Below, piece by piece: positions 33,593 to 42,008 of a DNA stretch of 64,000 bases. Made by a program: the position numbers and the translations under genes. How positions within the stretch are numbered: position 1 is the first letter of the stretch; each line of letters begins with the position of its first letter. Source of the DNA: Polyangiaceae bacterium (lineage in GTDB: Bacteria > Myxococcota_A > Polyangia > Polyangiales > Polyangiaceae). The stretch covers positions 31,182 to 95,181 of the forward strand of contig JABFXY010000066.1 of assembly GCA_013361525.1 (NCBI GenBank), read 5' to 3'. Under the pieces are notes generated by a model, which had not been told where the DNA came from, searched no databases, and worked only from the letters and a program-made list of their open reading frames with translations.

Positions 33593-34573
33593 TCAGCTCG
33601 AACGGTCGTCGCGCGGGGTACGCAACATCTCGGTCTGGCCGAGCGTCGTTTCGAGCCATTCGAGCGTCGGACGCCATAGCGCCGATTCCGCCCCAGGACG
33701 AAAATAACCGAAGTGTCCAACAGGCCCACCGGCTTCCGCGGGCGTCATCCGAACGTGGTGGGCGCTGCGCGGAAGCAGCGCGAGCAGCGCGCGTACCGCG
33801 TGTTCCGGCGCGTAATCGTCGTCGCTGAAGGAGAAGAAGAGCGTCGGCGCGGCGTGTTTGGTGAATCGCTCGCGAGCCCGGGGCTCGTCACGCATCAGGT
33901 AATCGGGGTCGCGACACCAGCGCGCCCATTGGCGTGCCACACCCTTCGGCAAATCCGTTCCGAGGCCGAGCCACCCGGGCAGGCTGCCGAAGGCGGTCGT
34001 GACGACCGGGACCAAGCCGTACCACATGATTGCATAGCGCCATCGATCCGGCGCCGGCCAGTGCCCCCAATAACCGAATTGCGCCCCGACGAGCACGGAG
34101 GCGTCCACGCTGCGCCAGCTATCGCACAGTCCGATGCTCTGCCCGCCGAAGCTGTGCCCGATCGCGACGAGCGGTAGGCCATTGGCAATGGACCGCGCGA
34201 ACGCGAACATCGCGGTCGCGTCGTGTTCGCCCCAGTCGCGCATCGTCGCCCGCTCGTCGCGAATGGATCCGGTCCGCGACGCTCCGATGCCCCGATAGTC
34301 GTAGGTCACGACACGATAACCGCGCTCGGATAGGTATTGAGCGAAGCGCGCGTAATACCCCTGAGGGACGGCCGTCGCGCCGTGGATCACGACGACCGCT
34401 CGAACGGGCGTGCCCTCCGGCGGGTCGTACGACCGAGCGCCCAACATGACCCCATCGGACGCGGGCACGCGTGCGACGTGAAAAGACGGCTCCGCCGTCG
34501 CCGGGGCTGTCGCCGATTCGGCTGCGCTCGGGCCTGTCGCTTCGGTTCCATAGCTCGTCGCTCGTTGCACCAT
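33593..34573 (-). CDS. Alpha/beta hydrolase (COG4757-like)
   Basis: 326 aa from the ATG at 34573. The hydrolase core begins VRAVVVIHGATAVPQGYYARF, continues VVTYDYRGIGASRTG and has nucleophile S141 in AIGHSFGGQSIG, an acid in FSFSDDDYAPEHAV and a final His in GPVGHFGYFRPG. No signal peptide is seen, so it is probably cytosolic. It is divergent from a LysR regulator across a short region carrying two palindromes, an arrangement typical of a LysR protein and its target gene. Substrate is unknown; ester or lipid-like compounds are typical for the group. Confidence 0.87.
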   Translation of the reverse strand: MVQRATSYGTEATGPSAAESATAPATAEPSFHVARVPASDGVMLGARSYDPPEGTPVRAVVVIHGATAVPQGYYARFAQYLSERGYRVVTYDYRGIGASRTGSIRDERATMRDWGEHDATAMFAFARSIANGLPLVAIGHSFGGQSIGLCDSWRSVDASVLVGAQFGYWGHWPAPDRWRYAIMWYGLVPVVTTAFGSLPGWLGLGTDLPKGVARQWARWCRDPDYLMRDEPRARERFTKHAAPTLFFSFSDDDYAPEHAVRALLALLPRSAHHVRMTPAEAGGPVGHFGYFRPGAESALWRPTLEWLETTLGQTEMLRTPRDDRSS

Positions 34574-34633
34574 GCTCGAAACCTCCGAGGTCTGTCCCCC
34601 ATGCAATGTGGGCTCGAGCACGCGCACCGGCAC

Positions 34634-34670
34634 CCTGCAAGATTGCAGGCTCGGCCTGCTACCATGCAGG
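34634..34670. promoter_or_regulatory. LysR-type operator: two spaced CCTGC/GCAGG inverted repeats
   Basis: Site 1 is CCTGCAA (34634-34640), GA, TTGCAGG (34643-34649), a perfect 7-bp palindrome. Site 2 is CCTGC (34655-34659), 6 nt, GCAGG (34666-34670), overlapping the LysR start codon at 34664. The centres are 21 bp apart, two helical turns, so both sites face the same side of DNA. This fits a LysR autoregulatory and activation site for the divergent hydrolase. Confidence 0.55.
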
Positions 34671-35599
34671 TCATGGCGAGAAGCCTCAAAACGTCTGCTC
34701 CCAAGGTCGCCGCACCGCGCATCGGGTGGGACGATCTCCGTTATGCCCTCGCGCTTCATCGGACGGGAACGTTCGCCGCGGCAGCGAATCGATTGCGTGT
34801 CGACCCGACGACGGTAGGCCGGCGAATCGCGCTGCTCGAATCGCAGGTCGGCGCGCGCCTCTTCGAGCGACGGCAGGAGGGCTGCACGTCGACGGAAGCC
34901 GGCATATCGCTGGTCGGACGCGCCGAACGAATGGAGGCGGAGGCGCTCGCCCTCGAGCGGGAGCTCACCGGCGCGGACGAGCGGCTGTCGGGCACGGTTC
35001 GCGTCGCAGCGACGGAGTTCATCGCAGCCCGGTTCATTGCGCCTCACGTTTCGCGCTTTGCCGCTCGCTACCCGAACGTCTCGCTGGTGCTCGTTTGCTC
35101 GCAGCACACGGCCGATCTGGCGCGTCGGGAGGCGGACGTCGCCGTTCGGCTGACACGCCCGCGCGAGCCGGACGTCGTCGCGCGCCGCATCTGGAACATC
35201 GAGCTCGCGCTGTTCGCTTCCAAGTCTTACCTCGCCGAACGCGGGCGGCCGCGCCTCACCGCGTCGGACCTGAAGCGACACGACGCCATCGTGTTCGCCC
35301 CCACGCGCGCGTTCGCGAACGAGAATGCATGGCTCGAGCAGAGGCTCGCAGGCGCGCGCGTGGTCCTGAGATCGGACAGCGTCGCTACCGTCCACAATGC
35401 CTGCGCCGCAGGGGCGGGCCTCGGCCTCTTGTCGCGGCTCGTCGCGGAGCGCGATCCGAGCCTCGTGTTCATCGCGCCTGCGGACGGCCTCGAGCCTCGA
35501 AGCTTGTGGCAAGCCGTCCATCAAGACGTCGCGAAGGCGCCCCGCATCCGCGCAGTCATGGATTTTCTGCGTGAGATCCTTACCGCCGAGACGCCCTGA
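34664..35599 (+). CDS. LysR-family transcriptional regulator
   Basis: 311 aa from the ATG at 34664; a second ATG at 34673 is also possible. The N-terminal winged helix-turn-helix is clear: LRYALALHRTGTFAAAANRL, then VDPTTVGRRIALLESQVGARLFERRQEGCTSTEAG. The substrate-binding domain begins LSGTVRVAATEFIAARFIAPHVSRFAARYPNVSLVL and runs to the end. No cofactor specificity can be read. It is divergent from the alpha/beta hydrolase, its probable target, and the operator sites at 34634-34670 lie in the promoter and over its own start codon, indicating autoregulation. Confidence 0.9.
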   Translation: MQVMARSLKTSAPKVAAPRIGWDDLRYALALHRTGTFAAAANRLRVDPTTVGRRIALLESQVGARLFERRQEGCTSTEAGISLVGRAERMEAEALALERELTGADERLSGTVRVAATEFIAARFIAPHVSRFAARYPNVSLVLVCSQHTADLARREADVAVRLTRPREPDVVARRIWNIELALFASKSYLAERGRPRLTASDLKRHDAIVFAPTRAFANENAWLEQRLAGARVVLRSDSVATVHNACAAGAGLGLLSRLVAERDPSLVFIAPADGLEPRSLWQAVHQDVAKAPRIRAVMDFLREILTAETP

Positions 35600-35615
35600 A
35601 AGAACCGCGCCGCGA

Positions 35616-36902
35616 TTATGGACCCCGGCCTTCGATGATGCGCAAATGCCGCTCGGCGTCCTTCAGCGTCGCGTCGAGGGCGAGCGCGCGACGAAAGAAG
35701 CGCTTCGCGGTGGCGCCGTCTTTCGCCGTAAAGGCGGCGATGCCCAATACGTAATAGCCGAATGCGAAGTTGGGGTCGCGCCGCACGGCCCCGACCGCGG
35801 TTCGCTTCAAGACGCCGGCGGCGGTCATGTCGGTCGACGCGCGGTCTTTCAGGTCGCACCAGAGCGCGAAGAGCGCGTATTCGTGATTGCCGGGCGCGAG
35901 CTGCACGGCGCGCCGGAGCGCACGAGAGGCGGGCGCGCTCCGGCCGCCGGTGAGGTGGGCCCTACCGCGCTGGAATGCCTGCTCCGCGAGCAGGCTCTGC
36001 TCGTGCGGGCTCGACGGCTCTTTGAAGAGGTCGGCGTCGTTGAGCTTGTAGGCGCGAATGACCGAGTCGAGCCGCTGCAGAACTTGAGACGTGCGCAGTC
36101 GATCCAGCGGCGTTCGTTTGGAGGGGCGCAGCTTGCGCGGCTCGCTCGGTAGCGTCGGCGCGGGCGCAGCAGCCGCCGGCGCCGTGATCGGATCGCGCAC
36201 GAAGACGGGCAACCCCAGCATGGCCATTGCGGTGACGAGCGCCTCCATTTCGATCGAGGAGGTCGCACGAGCGAGCACCACTTTCACGGAAAGGCGGCCG
36301 TCGAAGGCGCTCAAACCGGGGATCAGCTGCTCGTCGATACCGAACCTCCGCGCGAGCGCTTCTCGCTCCTCCGCTGGGACGTGAACATAGCGATCCAGCA
36401 CGCCTCCGAGAGCGAGCTCGCTTCGCTGCTCCGAGTCGAGCCAAAGGACGGCTTCGTAGACGAGCGACTCGATCATCATCGGAAAATCGCCGACCTCTTC
36501 CACCTGCGATTCCCCGTCCTCGAAGCCCCAGGTCACCTCGTCGCGCTGAAAGCAGCGAATGACCTTCCAGCGCACCTGATTGACGAGCGACTCGTGCACC
36601 TGCTCCTCGCTCAGGAAGCCGAGCTCGACGGCCGTCTCGCCGAAGCGGATCTGCTCGTTGAACACGAGCGCGTCGGTCATCTTCGAGAGCACCTCGAGGT
36701 ATTGCTCGTGCGACAAGAGCTTCAATCGAACGAGCAGGCGACCCAGCGTCTCACCGGCAGTCCCCTCCTCCGCGAAGATCGGCGTCCCTTCCTTCAAATA
36801 GATGAAGGTCCGCGTGCCTTCGGCATCCACCGTCAAGATGCCGGTACGGCGTTGTGTACGCAGCGCAAGCATCGTCCGGGCGAGCGCGCCGGGTTTGGCC
36901 AT
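35616..36902 (-). CDS. DUF4388 (PATAN) protein with TPR-like repeats
   Basis: 428 aa. Residues about 1-110 form a DUF4388/PATAN domain (RTGILTVDAEGTRTFIYLKEGTPIFAEEG, GRLLVRLKLLSHEQYLEVL), then a second lobe with FGETAVELGFLSEEQVHESLVNQVRWKVIRCF. The C-terminal 150 residues contain TPR-like helices (AEQAFQRGRAHLTGGRSAPASRAL, GYYVLGIAAFTAKDGATAKRFFRRALAL). DUF4388 proteins in myxobacteria act as scaffolds in motility and signalling. It is convergent with the LysR gene 16 nt away. Function of this member is unknown. Confidence 0.78.
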   Translation of the reverse strand: MAKPGALARTMLALRTQRRTGILTVDAEGTRTFIYLKEGTPIFAEEGTAGETLGRLLVRLKLLSHEQYLEVLSKMTDALVFNEQIRFGETAVELGFLSEEQVHESLVNQVRWKVIRCFQRDEVTWGFEDGESQVEEVGDFPMMIESLVYEAVLWLDSEQRSELALGGVLDRYVHVPAEEREALARRFGIDEQLIPGLSAFDGRLSVKVVLARATSSIEMEALVTAMAMLGLPVFVRDPITAPAAAAPAPTLPSEPRKLRPSKRTPLDRLRTSQVLQRLDSVIRAYKLNDADLFKEPSSPHEQSLLAEQAFQRGRAHLTGGRSAPASRALRRAVQLAPGNHEYALFALWCDLKDRASTDMTAAGVLKRTAVGAVRRDPNFAFGYYVLGIAAFTAKDGATAKRFFRRALALDATLKDAERHLRIIEGRGP

Positions 36903-36947
36903 CTGACTACGCTAGTCCATCCGGCCGTAAGTTCGTGCCTGGATCTA

Positions 36948-36987
36948 CTCCGGCCCCCGCGCAAGCGCGGCAGAGTGCGGGCCGGAG
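36948..36987. terminator. Terminator hairpin of the nucleotidyltransferase operon
   Basis: Outer arms CTCCGGCCC (36948-36956) and GGGCCGGAG (36979-36987) and inner arms CCGCGC (36957-36962) and GCGCGG (36965-36970) pair perfectly. It lies 7 nt after the stop of the minus-strand nucleotidyltransferase gene, and before the DUF4388 start. Confidence 0.55.
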
Positions 36988-36993
36988 CGCGGT

Positions 36994-37806
36994 TCACGGA
37001 ACGAAGCGCCTTCGCGCTTCGACGAGCCACTCATCCACCTCGGAGAAGTTCGGCGCTTCGGCCGGAAGAGGCGAGCGCGAGACCTCTTCGTCGAGGCGAA
37101 CGAACAGCGCATCGAGGCGTTCTTGCCACGAACCGAGCGCGTGCTCGTCGAGCTCTACCTGCTCGCCTTTGCGTTTGCGCACGATGACCTCGTCGACACC
37201 GTCGAGGTGATACTCGCGCGCGAGCGTCGGCAGATGTGGATCGATCACGCCGGTGCGCAGCGCATGGATGCCGGTGAGCGCGGTTCGGAGCACATACAAG
37301 AGGCGCTTCGCGGTCGGCTTCTCCGCGAGCGATCGCCGCTGTTGAAACGCAAAACCGCGGTAATGCGCGGCGACGAGCCTCGACACGGATCGAGCGACGA
37401 TGGGCTGCAGCTCGAGCAGCAAGTCGGAGGAGGCAGCCGACGTCGTCCCGAGAATGCGCTCCAGGTAATTGCCATTGCCCTTCAATACGCCGCTGAGCAC
37501 GGGGCCGAGCTCGTTCGACGTGTAATCGACCTCGACGCCTTCGATATCCACGATCTGGTCTACCGTCGAATCGCGCCGGCTCAACCCGAGGAACGCCTCG
37601 GTCGGGGCGATGTGAATCGCCTTGAGGTCGAGGTCGCTGTCCGGTGATGGAAACCCATAGGCGTGTGCGCCGCTCAGATGAACGACGACGTGCACGCGTT
37701 CGGCCGAGCGCTTTCGCAGGTAGTCGGCCATGACTTCGGCTTGATGGCGCGACACACCGACGGCGTCGGGCCAATCGGCGGGATCGCGCAAAGACGTATT
37801 CACCAT
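36994..37806 (-). CDS. RlaP-like nucleotidyltransferase (second of a coupled pair)
   Basis: 270 aa from the ATG at 37806, with GGAG 8 nt upstream. A GTG at 37815 would overlap the previous stop as GTGA and is an alternative. The fold of the DNA polymerase beta superfamily is seen in VVVHLSGAHAYGFPSPDSDLDLKAIHI: the D-x-D metal pair is D58/D60, but the usual GS motif is SGA. It resembles the RlaP/YcgL-like nucleotidyltransferases (COG3541) tied to RNA-repair loci. The upstream gene is a paralogue, 6-nt gap. No RNA ligase, RtcB or Hen1 gene is nearby, so function is open. Confidence 0.72.
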   Translation of the reverse strand: MVNTSLRDPADWPDAVGVSRHQAEVMADYLRKRSAERVHVVVHLSGAHAYGFPSPDSDLDLKAIHIAPTEAFLGLSRRDSTVDQIVDIEGVEVDYTSNELGPVLSGVLKGNGNYLERILGTTSAASSDLLLELQPIVARSVSRLVAAHYRGFAFQQRRSLAEKPTAKRLLYVLRTALTGIHALRTGVIDPHLPTLAREYHLDGVDEVIVRKRKGEQVELDEHALGSWQERLDALFVRLDEEVSRSPLPAEAPNFSEVDEWLVEARRRFVP

Positions 37807-37811
37807 GATCG

Positions 37812-39065
37812 TCACTCCGCCCACTCCGCATCCGGAGGCGTGGGAGCGTCCTTGCCCCACGAACCAGGATCTCGTTCGACGTGCCTGCGCGCGATCTCTT
37901 CGGCAATGCGGCGGTGCAATGCATTCACGCGGCTCAGCTCGGGGCGCTTGCGCAATGGGCTCGCGTCTCGCGCCGCGTCGAGCGCCGGCATCATTCGCTC
38001 CGCCTCTTCGAGCACCTCCACGAGTGCGACCTCGCCCCGCTTGATTTGCCAGAGCCGATCGCGGAACGCCCCCGAGACCTCGAAGGTGGGCTCCCCCGAG
38101 CGAAGCCACTCGGTCGCGGTCCACAACAAGCGAAGCAGGTTGTAGGCGTTCTTCGGCCGAAGCTCGCGCGGAAGGTCCAAATCGTTCGCGCCGCCCTTGG
38201 CGAATGCGACGAGGCTGGCCCAATCGCTAGCGCCAACGAGGCCTTGGTCCGCGAGCGATCGATACAGTTGCTTCAACCATTGCTTGGCTTGATTGACGGC
38301 CTCGTCCCGGCTCGGAAACAGGCGCGGCGTCCGATCCGCGAGCCGGTCCGCCGCGACGTCGAGCGTGAGCGACGGCTCGTCGCGAGCCCAGGTGAGCACG
38401 AGGCTTCGATGTTCGTGGAGGCGAGCGCCTTGCTCGAGGCGGCGGAGCTGAGCGAGCGCATAACGGCCAAAAGTGCCGTAGATTTCGATCGAAACGAACG
38501 CGTCACGCTCCGCAAGAAGCCATTCACCGATTGGATCGATCGCTTGCGCAGAGGGGACGAAGAGCGTCTCGAGCGTGTTGGGATCCGCACGCAGCGCCTG
38601 CGCGATGCATTTCGAGGCCGACCAATATGTTGCGCTTCCGTCCGCGCTGACCAGATCTTCGGGCGGAGCGACGAGCCCGGAGCACCACGAAAACGGCAAT
38701 GCGAACACGCCGCGGCGATCGTGGTCGGATCCCTCGTGAGACAGGCCCCACGCGCGCGAGCCGACGGCCGACTCGAGCACGATGCAAGGCGACAACGCAC
38801 CCCAGGCGGCGTGCCGCCGCCGTGCAAAAGACATTTGGCCGACGCGACGCGCGGCGAGCTCCGAACGGCGGTACCGGACCACACCGACGCCGACGATCGT
38901 CACGTCGACCGCGTCGCCCTCCATCTTCGTGACGCGCCCGATCGTGCCGTGCGCGAGGCGCCGCTCGCCGACGAGCTTGTCGACGCGGGTCACGATCTCG
39001 GTGCCGTGCGGCAAGTCGACTTCCTCGCCGCCGGCCTCTCCGAAAGCGCGCAAACGAACATCCAT
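37812..39065 (-). CDS. RlaP-like nucleotidyltransferase (first of a coupled pair)
   Basis: 417 aa. An N-terminal 85-residue region has small beta-barrel-like sequence (RVTKMEGDAVDVTIVGVGVVRYRR), then the polymerase-beta fold begins IVLESAVGSRAWGLSHEGSDHDRRGVFALPF: GS 102-103, metal pair D114/D116. A conserved middle (WSASKCIAQALRADPNTLETLFVP) and helical C-terminus (AVNQAKQWLKQLYRSL, RPKNAYNLLRLLWTA) match the COG3541 family. The role is nucleotidyl transfer, perhaps to RNA ends. It is followed 5 nt later by a paralogue. The N-terminal extension is unlike standard RlaP and could be a substrate-binding unit. Confidence 0.75.
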   Translation of the reverse strand: MDVRLRAFGEAGGEEVDLPHGTEIVTRVDKLVGERRLAHGTIGRVTKMEGDAVDVTIVGVGVVRYRRSELAARRVGQMSFARRRHAAWGALSPCIVLESAVGSRAWGLSHEGSDHDRRGVFALPFSWCSGLVAPPEDLVSADGSATYWSASKCIAQALRADPNTLETLFVPSAQAIDPIGEWLLAERDAFVSIEIYGTFGRYALAQLRRLEQGARLHEHRSLVLTWARDEPSLTLDVAADRLADRTPRLFPSRDEAVNQAKQWLKQLYRSLADQGLVGASDWASLVAFAKGGANDLDLPRELRPKNAYNLLRLLWTATEWLRSGEPTFEVSGAFRDRLWQIKRGEVALVEVLEEAERMMPALDAARDASPLRKRPELSRVNALHRRIAEEIARRHVERDPGSWGKDAPTPPDAEWAE

Positions 39066-39110
39066 GTGAAGCTGGCTCCGAGGCGTCCGGCTCGCTCGGA
39101 GCCCGATGCC

Positions 39111-40640
39111 TCAATTCTGCGAGAGTGTCAGCGAGAACGCGCCGCCCGCGGCCTGGTACGCATCGACGAAGATCGTGACGGGCTGGTTCGCAACGACGGG
39201 CACCGAAAGCGATTCCTGCTGCGTGCCGGCTTGGAAATTCACGTCGGCGCATCCGATCTGCGTCGCGCCGTCGGCGCAGGTCGTCCGGACGTAAACGCCG
39301 ACGTCGAAGTCGTCGGTCGGTTCGACCTGGACGGTCAGCGTGCCGTTGGAGGTCGGCGTGTAGACGTACAGCACCTCGTTGCCTGCCGTCCCCGCGCCCG
39401 CCTGACACGTGAGCGCGTCGACGGGTGCGTCGAAGAGGCTCGAGCCGTCCGACGTATCGCCGGACGTCGTCCCGAGGGTGACCGGGATCGCGCTATTGCA
39501 ATAGAAGTCGTATTCGATCTGGCACGTGTCGCTGCAACCGTCGCCTGCGGTCGGGTTTCCGTCGTCGCACTGCTCGGGCAGGGTGATGTTGCCGTCCCCG
39601 CAAACGGCGTTCTCGAAGCTCGACGTGAGCGTGTAGCTGCCGCTGTAGTCCGGCGCGTACGCGTCGACGAATACGGTCACGGTCTGCCCCGCGGTGAGGC
39701 CGACGGCGACCTGCTCGGTGACGGTGCCGTCCTGCGGATCGTCCGCACAAGCGAGCTGCGTCGTGACGTCGGTGCAATCGCTGCGCACGTAGAGTGCGAG
39801 GTCGACGTCGGTGCCCGGATCGGCGGCGAGCGAAAGCTCACCCGCGGCGGGTGCCGTGAATTGATAGAGCTGCTCGGGACCGATCCCGGTCACGAGACCG
39901 CAAAAGATCGTGAACGTGTTGGAGCCGCCGTCGGTCGTCCCCGTTTGCGTCGGGGCGAGGGCCACCGCCCCGGCACAAACATCGGCGATCTCGGCGATGC
40001 AGCCTGCGTCCGCGAGGCACTCCGGATCCGAGCAGTTGAAGTAGTTGTCCGGCTCGTTGTCCTGGGCGTCGTCACAGACCTCGGGGAACTTGCACATACC
40101 GAGGAACGGATCGGTCGGCTCGACGACGCAGTGATTCGTCGCAGCGCATTGATCGTCCGCGGTGCACGCCGGGAAGCAGATCGGGTCGAGTGCGAGCGCG
40201 GTGACCGTGCATTCGTACCCTTCTCGGCAGTCTCGCGGAGCGTCGCAGCTCTTCGCGCAGAGCGGCGTCTCCAGGTTGATCATGCACGTGTTGCCATTGC
40301 AGTTTCGATCGTCTTCGCACTCGATCGTGCAATACCCCGTCGGAAAGCCGTTCGGGTCTTCGGTAATGCAGACGCCGTCGCCGCACTCCGCGTCGGAGGT
40401 GCACGGTTCGCCGATCGGAGCCATCGGCATCATGCCGCTCGACGTGGAGTTGGTCACCGTAATGGGCGAGTTCGTGGTGGGCTGTCCACCCTCACCGCCC
40501 GCGCCGCCCTGCCCGCCGTTGCTCGGCGTTCCACCGCTGCCGCCGGTCGCGGAGTCGTCGCCGCAGCCGCCGAGAAGCGGCGCCGAGACGAGGGTGAGGA
40601 CGGCGGCAAGAAGCGAAGCGTTGGAGCGTCGTAGCATCAT
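39111..40640 (-). CDS. Cys-rich lipoprotein with DUF4215 and PPC-like domains
   Basis: 509 aa from the double ATG at 40640, with GGGGAGA just upstream. The signal sequence ends in LLGGC with lipid cysteine. A Gly/Ser linker follows. Residues about 80-190 are Cys-rich (CTSDAECGDGVC, CTIECEDDRNCNGNTC, CREGYEC), similar to EB/EGF-like modules. A DUF4215 motif (CGDGNITLPEQCDDGNPTAGDGCSDTC in shortened pieces CGDGNITLPEQCDDGN and GDGCSDTCQIEY) marks myxobacterial Cys-rich repeats. Two beta-sandwich units (DLALYVRSDCTD and DVGVYVRTTCAD) are PPC-like. It is probably on the outer surface; a role in adhesion or matrix is a guess. Confidence 0.8.
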   Translation of the reverse strand: MMLRRSNASLLAAVLTLVSAPLLGGCGDDSATGGSGGTPSNGGQGGAGGEGGQPTTNSPITVTNSTSSGMMPMAPIGEPCTSDAECGDGVCITEDPNGFPTGYCTIECEDDRNCNGNTCMINLETPLCAKSCDAPRDCREGYECTVTALALDPICFPACTADDQCAATNHCVVEPTDPFLGMCKFPEVCDDAQDNEPDNYFNCSDPECLADAGCIAEIADVCAGAVALAPTQTGTTDGGSNTFTIFCGLVTGIGPEQLYQFTAPAAGELSLAADPGTDVDLALYVRSDCTDVTTQLACADDPQDGTVTEQVAVGLTAGQTVTVFVDAYAPDYSGSYTLTSSFENAVCGDGNITLPEQCDDGNPTAGDGCSDTCQIEYDFYCNSAIPVTLGTTSGDTSDGSSLFDAPVDALTCQAGAGTAGNEVLYVYTPTSNGTLTVQVEPTDDFDVGVYVRTTCADGATQIGCADVNFQAGTQQESLSVPVVANQPVTIFVDAYQAAGGAFSLTLSQN

Positions 40641-40683
40641 GTTTGTCTCCCCGATGTTCAAGCTATCAGCGCGCAAACATATA

Positions 40684-41556
40684 TCAGGGAACGACGGCCG
40701 CGAGGACCTCGTCCCAATGCGTGAGCGGCAAAAGGTGGCCGGCCTCGGGGAAGAGGCGAACCGTCGCGTGTCGGAGCTTCGAGGCGTACCAAGCGCCGTG
40801 GGCAGGCGGCGCGATTCGATCGTCCTCGCCGTAGAAGCACGCAACCGGCGCCGTGATGGTAGACAGATCGATCCCCCAAGGGACGACGACCCCCGCGACG
40901 ATGTCCGCAGCGACGCCGTCGGCGGTCTTGAGACCTTCGCGCAGCATCACCTCGAGCGTCGCGACGATGTGGGGATCTTGGAGCGCCCGCTCGTCCGAAG
41001 CCCCGCGACCGATGCCTCGGATCGCGGACGTCGGCTCGGCGGTCATCGCGTCGAGCGACGACCGGAGCTTCGACAGGGCCGATGCCGGGTCGGCGCGCAG
41101 GGCGCGCGTCGTCTCGCGGTATTCGGCGGGCATCCACGGAACCTCTTCCTCGGGGGCGGGTGTGCCGACGATGGCGACCGACGTGACATTCCCCGCAGCT
41201 CGCGACGCGAGGCCGAGGGCGACGCGACCGCCGGCCGACCATCCGATCACGGCGAATCGGTCGACGCCCAGGGTCGACAGCGCCGCTGCGACGTCATCCG
41301 TCATCGACGCAATGGTCGGAATCACGCCCTCGGGCACGGGGCTCGACGCACCAAAGCCGGGGCGATCGACGCTCAACAGGCGCACGCACGCGCGCATCGT
41401 CGCGTCGGGGTCCGGGTCGATTCGACGCGAGCCTGGTGCGCTCGGAAGGAAGACTACCGGCGTCCCCGAGGGGTGCCCGAGCTCGTCGATGGCGAGCGTT
41501 CGACCGTCGGCCAGGCGTACGGCGTGCGAATGGTGAGGCCGGCTCACGTGCATCAT
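40684..41556 (-). CDS. Alpha/beta hydrolase
   Basis: 290 aa from the ATG at 41556. The core begins RLADGRTLAIDELGHPSGTPVVFLP, continues LLSVDRPGFGASSP and has a nucleophile serine in AVIGWSAGGRVALG, an Asp in CFYGEDDRIAPP and a final His in FPEAGHLLPL. These match the small epoxide-hydrolase/haloperoxidase-like alpha/beta hydrolases. No signal peptide. It is on the same strand as the Cys-rich lipoprotein 43 nt before it and divergent from a two-helix membrane protein. Substrate unknown. Confidence 0.88.
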   Translation of the reverse strand: MMHVSRPHHSHAVRLADGRTLAIDELGHPSGTPVVFLPSAPGSRRIDPDPDATMRACVRLLSVDRPGFGASSPVPEGVIPTIASMTDDVAAALSTLGVDRFAVIGWSAGGRVALGLASRAAGNVTSVAIVGTPAPEEEVPWMPAEYRETTRALRADPASALSKLRSSLDAMTAEPTSAIRGIGRGASDERALQDPHIVATLEVMLREGLKTADGVAADIVAGVVVPWGIDLSTITAPVACFYGEDDRIAPPAHGAWYASKLRHATVRLFPEAGHLLPLTHWDEVLAAVVP

Positions 41557-41720
41557 CGCAGTATTCGGTCTAGCTGGTTTTTCGACCCTGGACGACGACG
41601 AATCGCCACGCTGCGACGGTGCATTGCTCCACGCTCGAGCGGCATTGTCGCGAAGCGCCTCAGCGATGGTGGCGACCCTCCGCAGACCGATTCGGCACGC
41701 GTCTTGAACTCCATCGTTGC

Positions 41721-41939
41721 ATGGCCTTTGCAGCGACCGGTCACCACCTCGGTGCCACGAGGTCCGACCGAATCCGAGCAAACATCCTCGCCGGCATCGG
41801 GATCATGTTCATCGCGGTCGGCGGCGTGCTGATGATCCAGCAGGGCGTGCGCGCCTTCTTGGTGACGGCGTTCGGCATCATGGTCTTGATGCTCGGCGTC
41901 GCTTTCAAGAAACGAGCAGACGAGCAATCGCACCTCTGA
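41721..41939 (+). CDS. Two-helix membrane protein, unknown
   Basis: 72 aa from the ATG at 41721; a TTG 4 nt earlier opens another frame. Two transmembrane helices: ILAGIGIMFIAVGGVLMI and FLVTAFGIMVLMLGVAF, with a short basic C-terminus (KKRADEQ). The size and layout fit small membrane proteins with no known function. Start is uncertain; upstream ATGs would put a Trp/Arg-rich stretch in front. It precedes the rhomboid gene by 69 nt. Confidence 0.5.
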   Translation: MAFAATGHHLGATRSDRIRANILAGIGIMFIAVGGVLMIQQGVRAFLVTAFGIMVLMLGVAFKKRADEQSHL

Positions 41940-41972
41940 CGCTCGCGAAGCCCGAGCCGACACGGACGCTAC

Positions 41973-41999
41973 TTGCGCGGCGCCGATACGCGGTATCGT
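41973..41999 (+). promoter_or_regulatory. Promoter with TATCGT box 9 nt before the rhomboid start
   Basis: TTGCGC (41973-41978), 15-nt spacer, TATCGT (41994-41999), then TCCGCGCCG and the GTG at 42009. The +1 would fall within 2-3 nt of the start codon, so the transcript looks leaderless. Confidence 0.4.
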
Positions 42000-42008
42000 T
42001 CCGCGCCG

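Noticed and set aside
37881..40634. 917-codon open frame on the plus strand opposite the nucleotidyltransferase and Cys-rich lipoprotein genes
   Set aside because: Spans two clear minus-strand genes and the gap between them, with no recognisable domain and Arg-rich composition.
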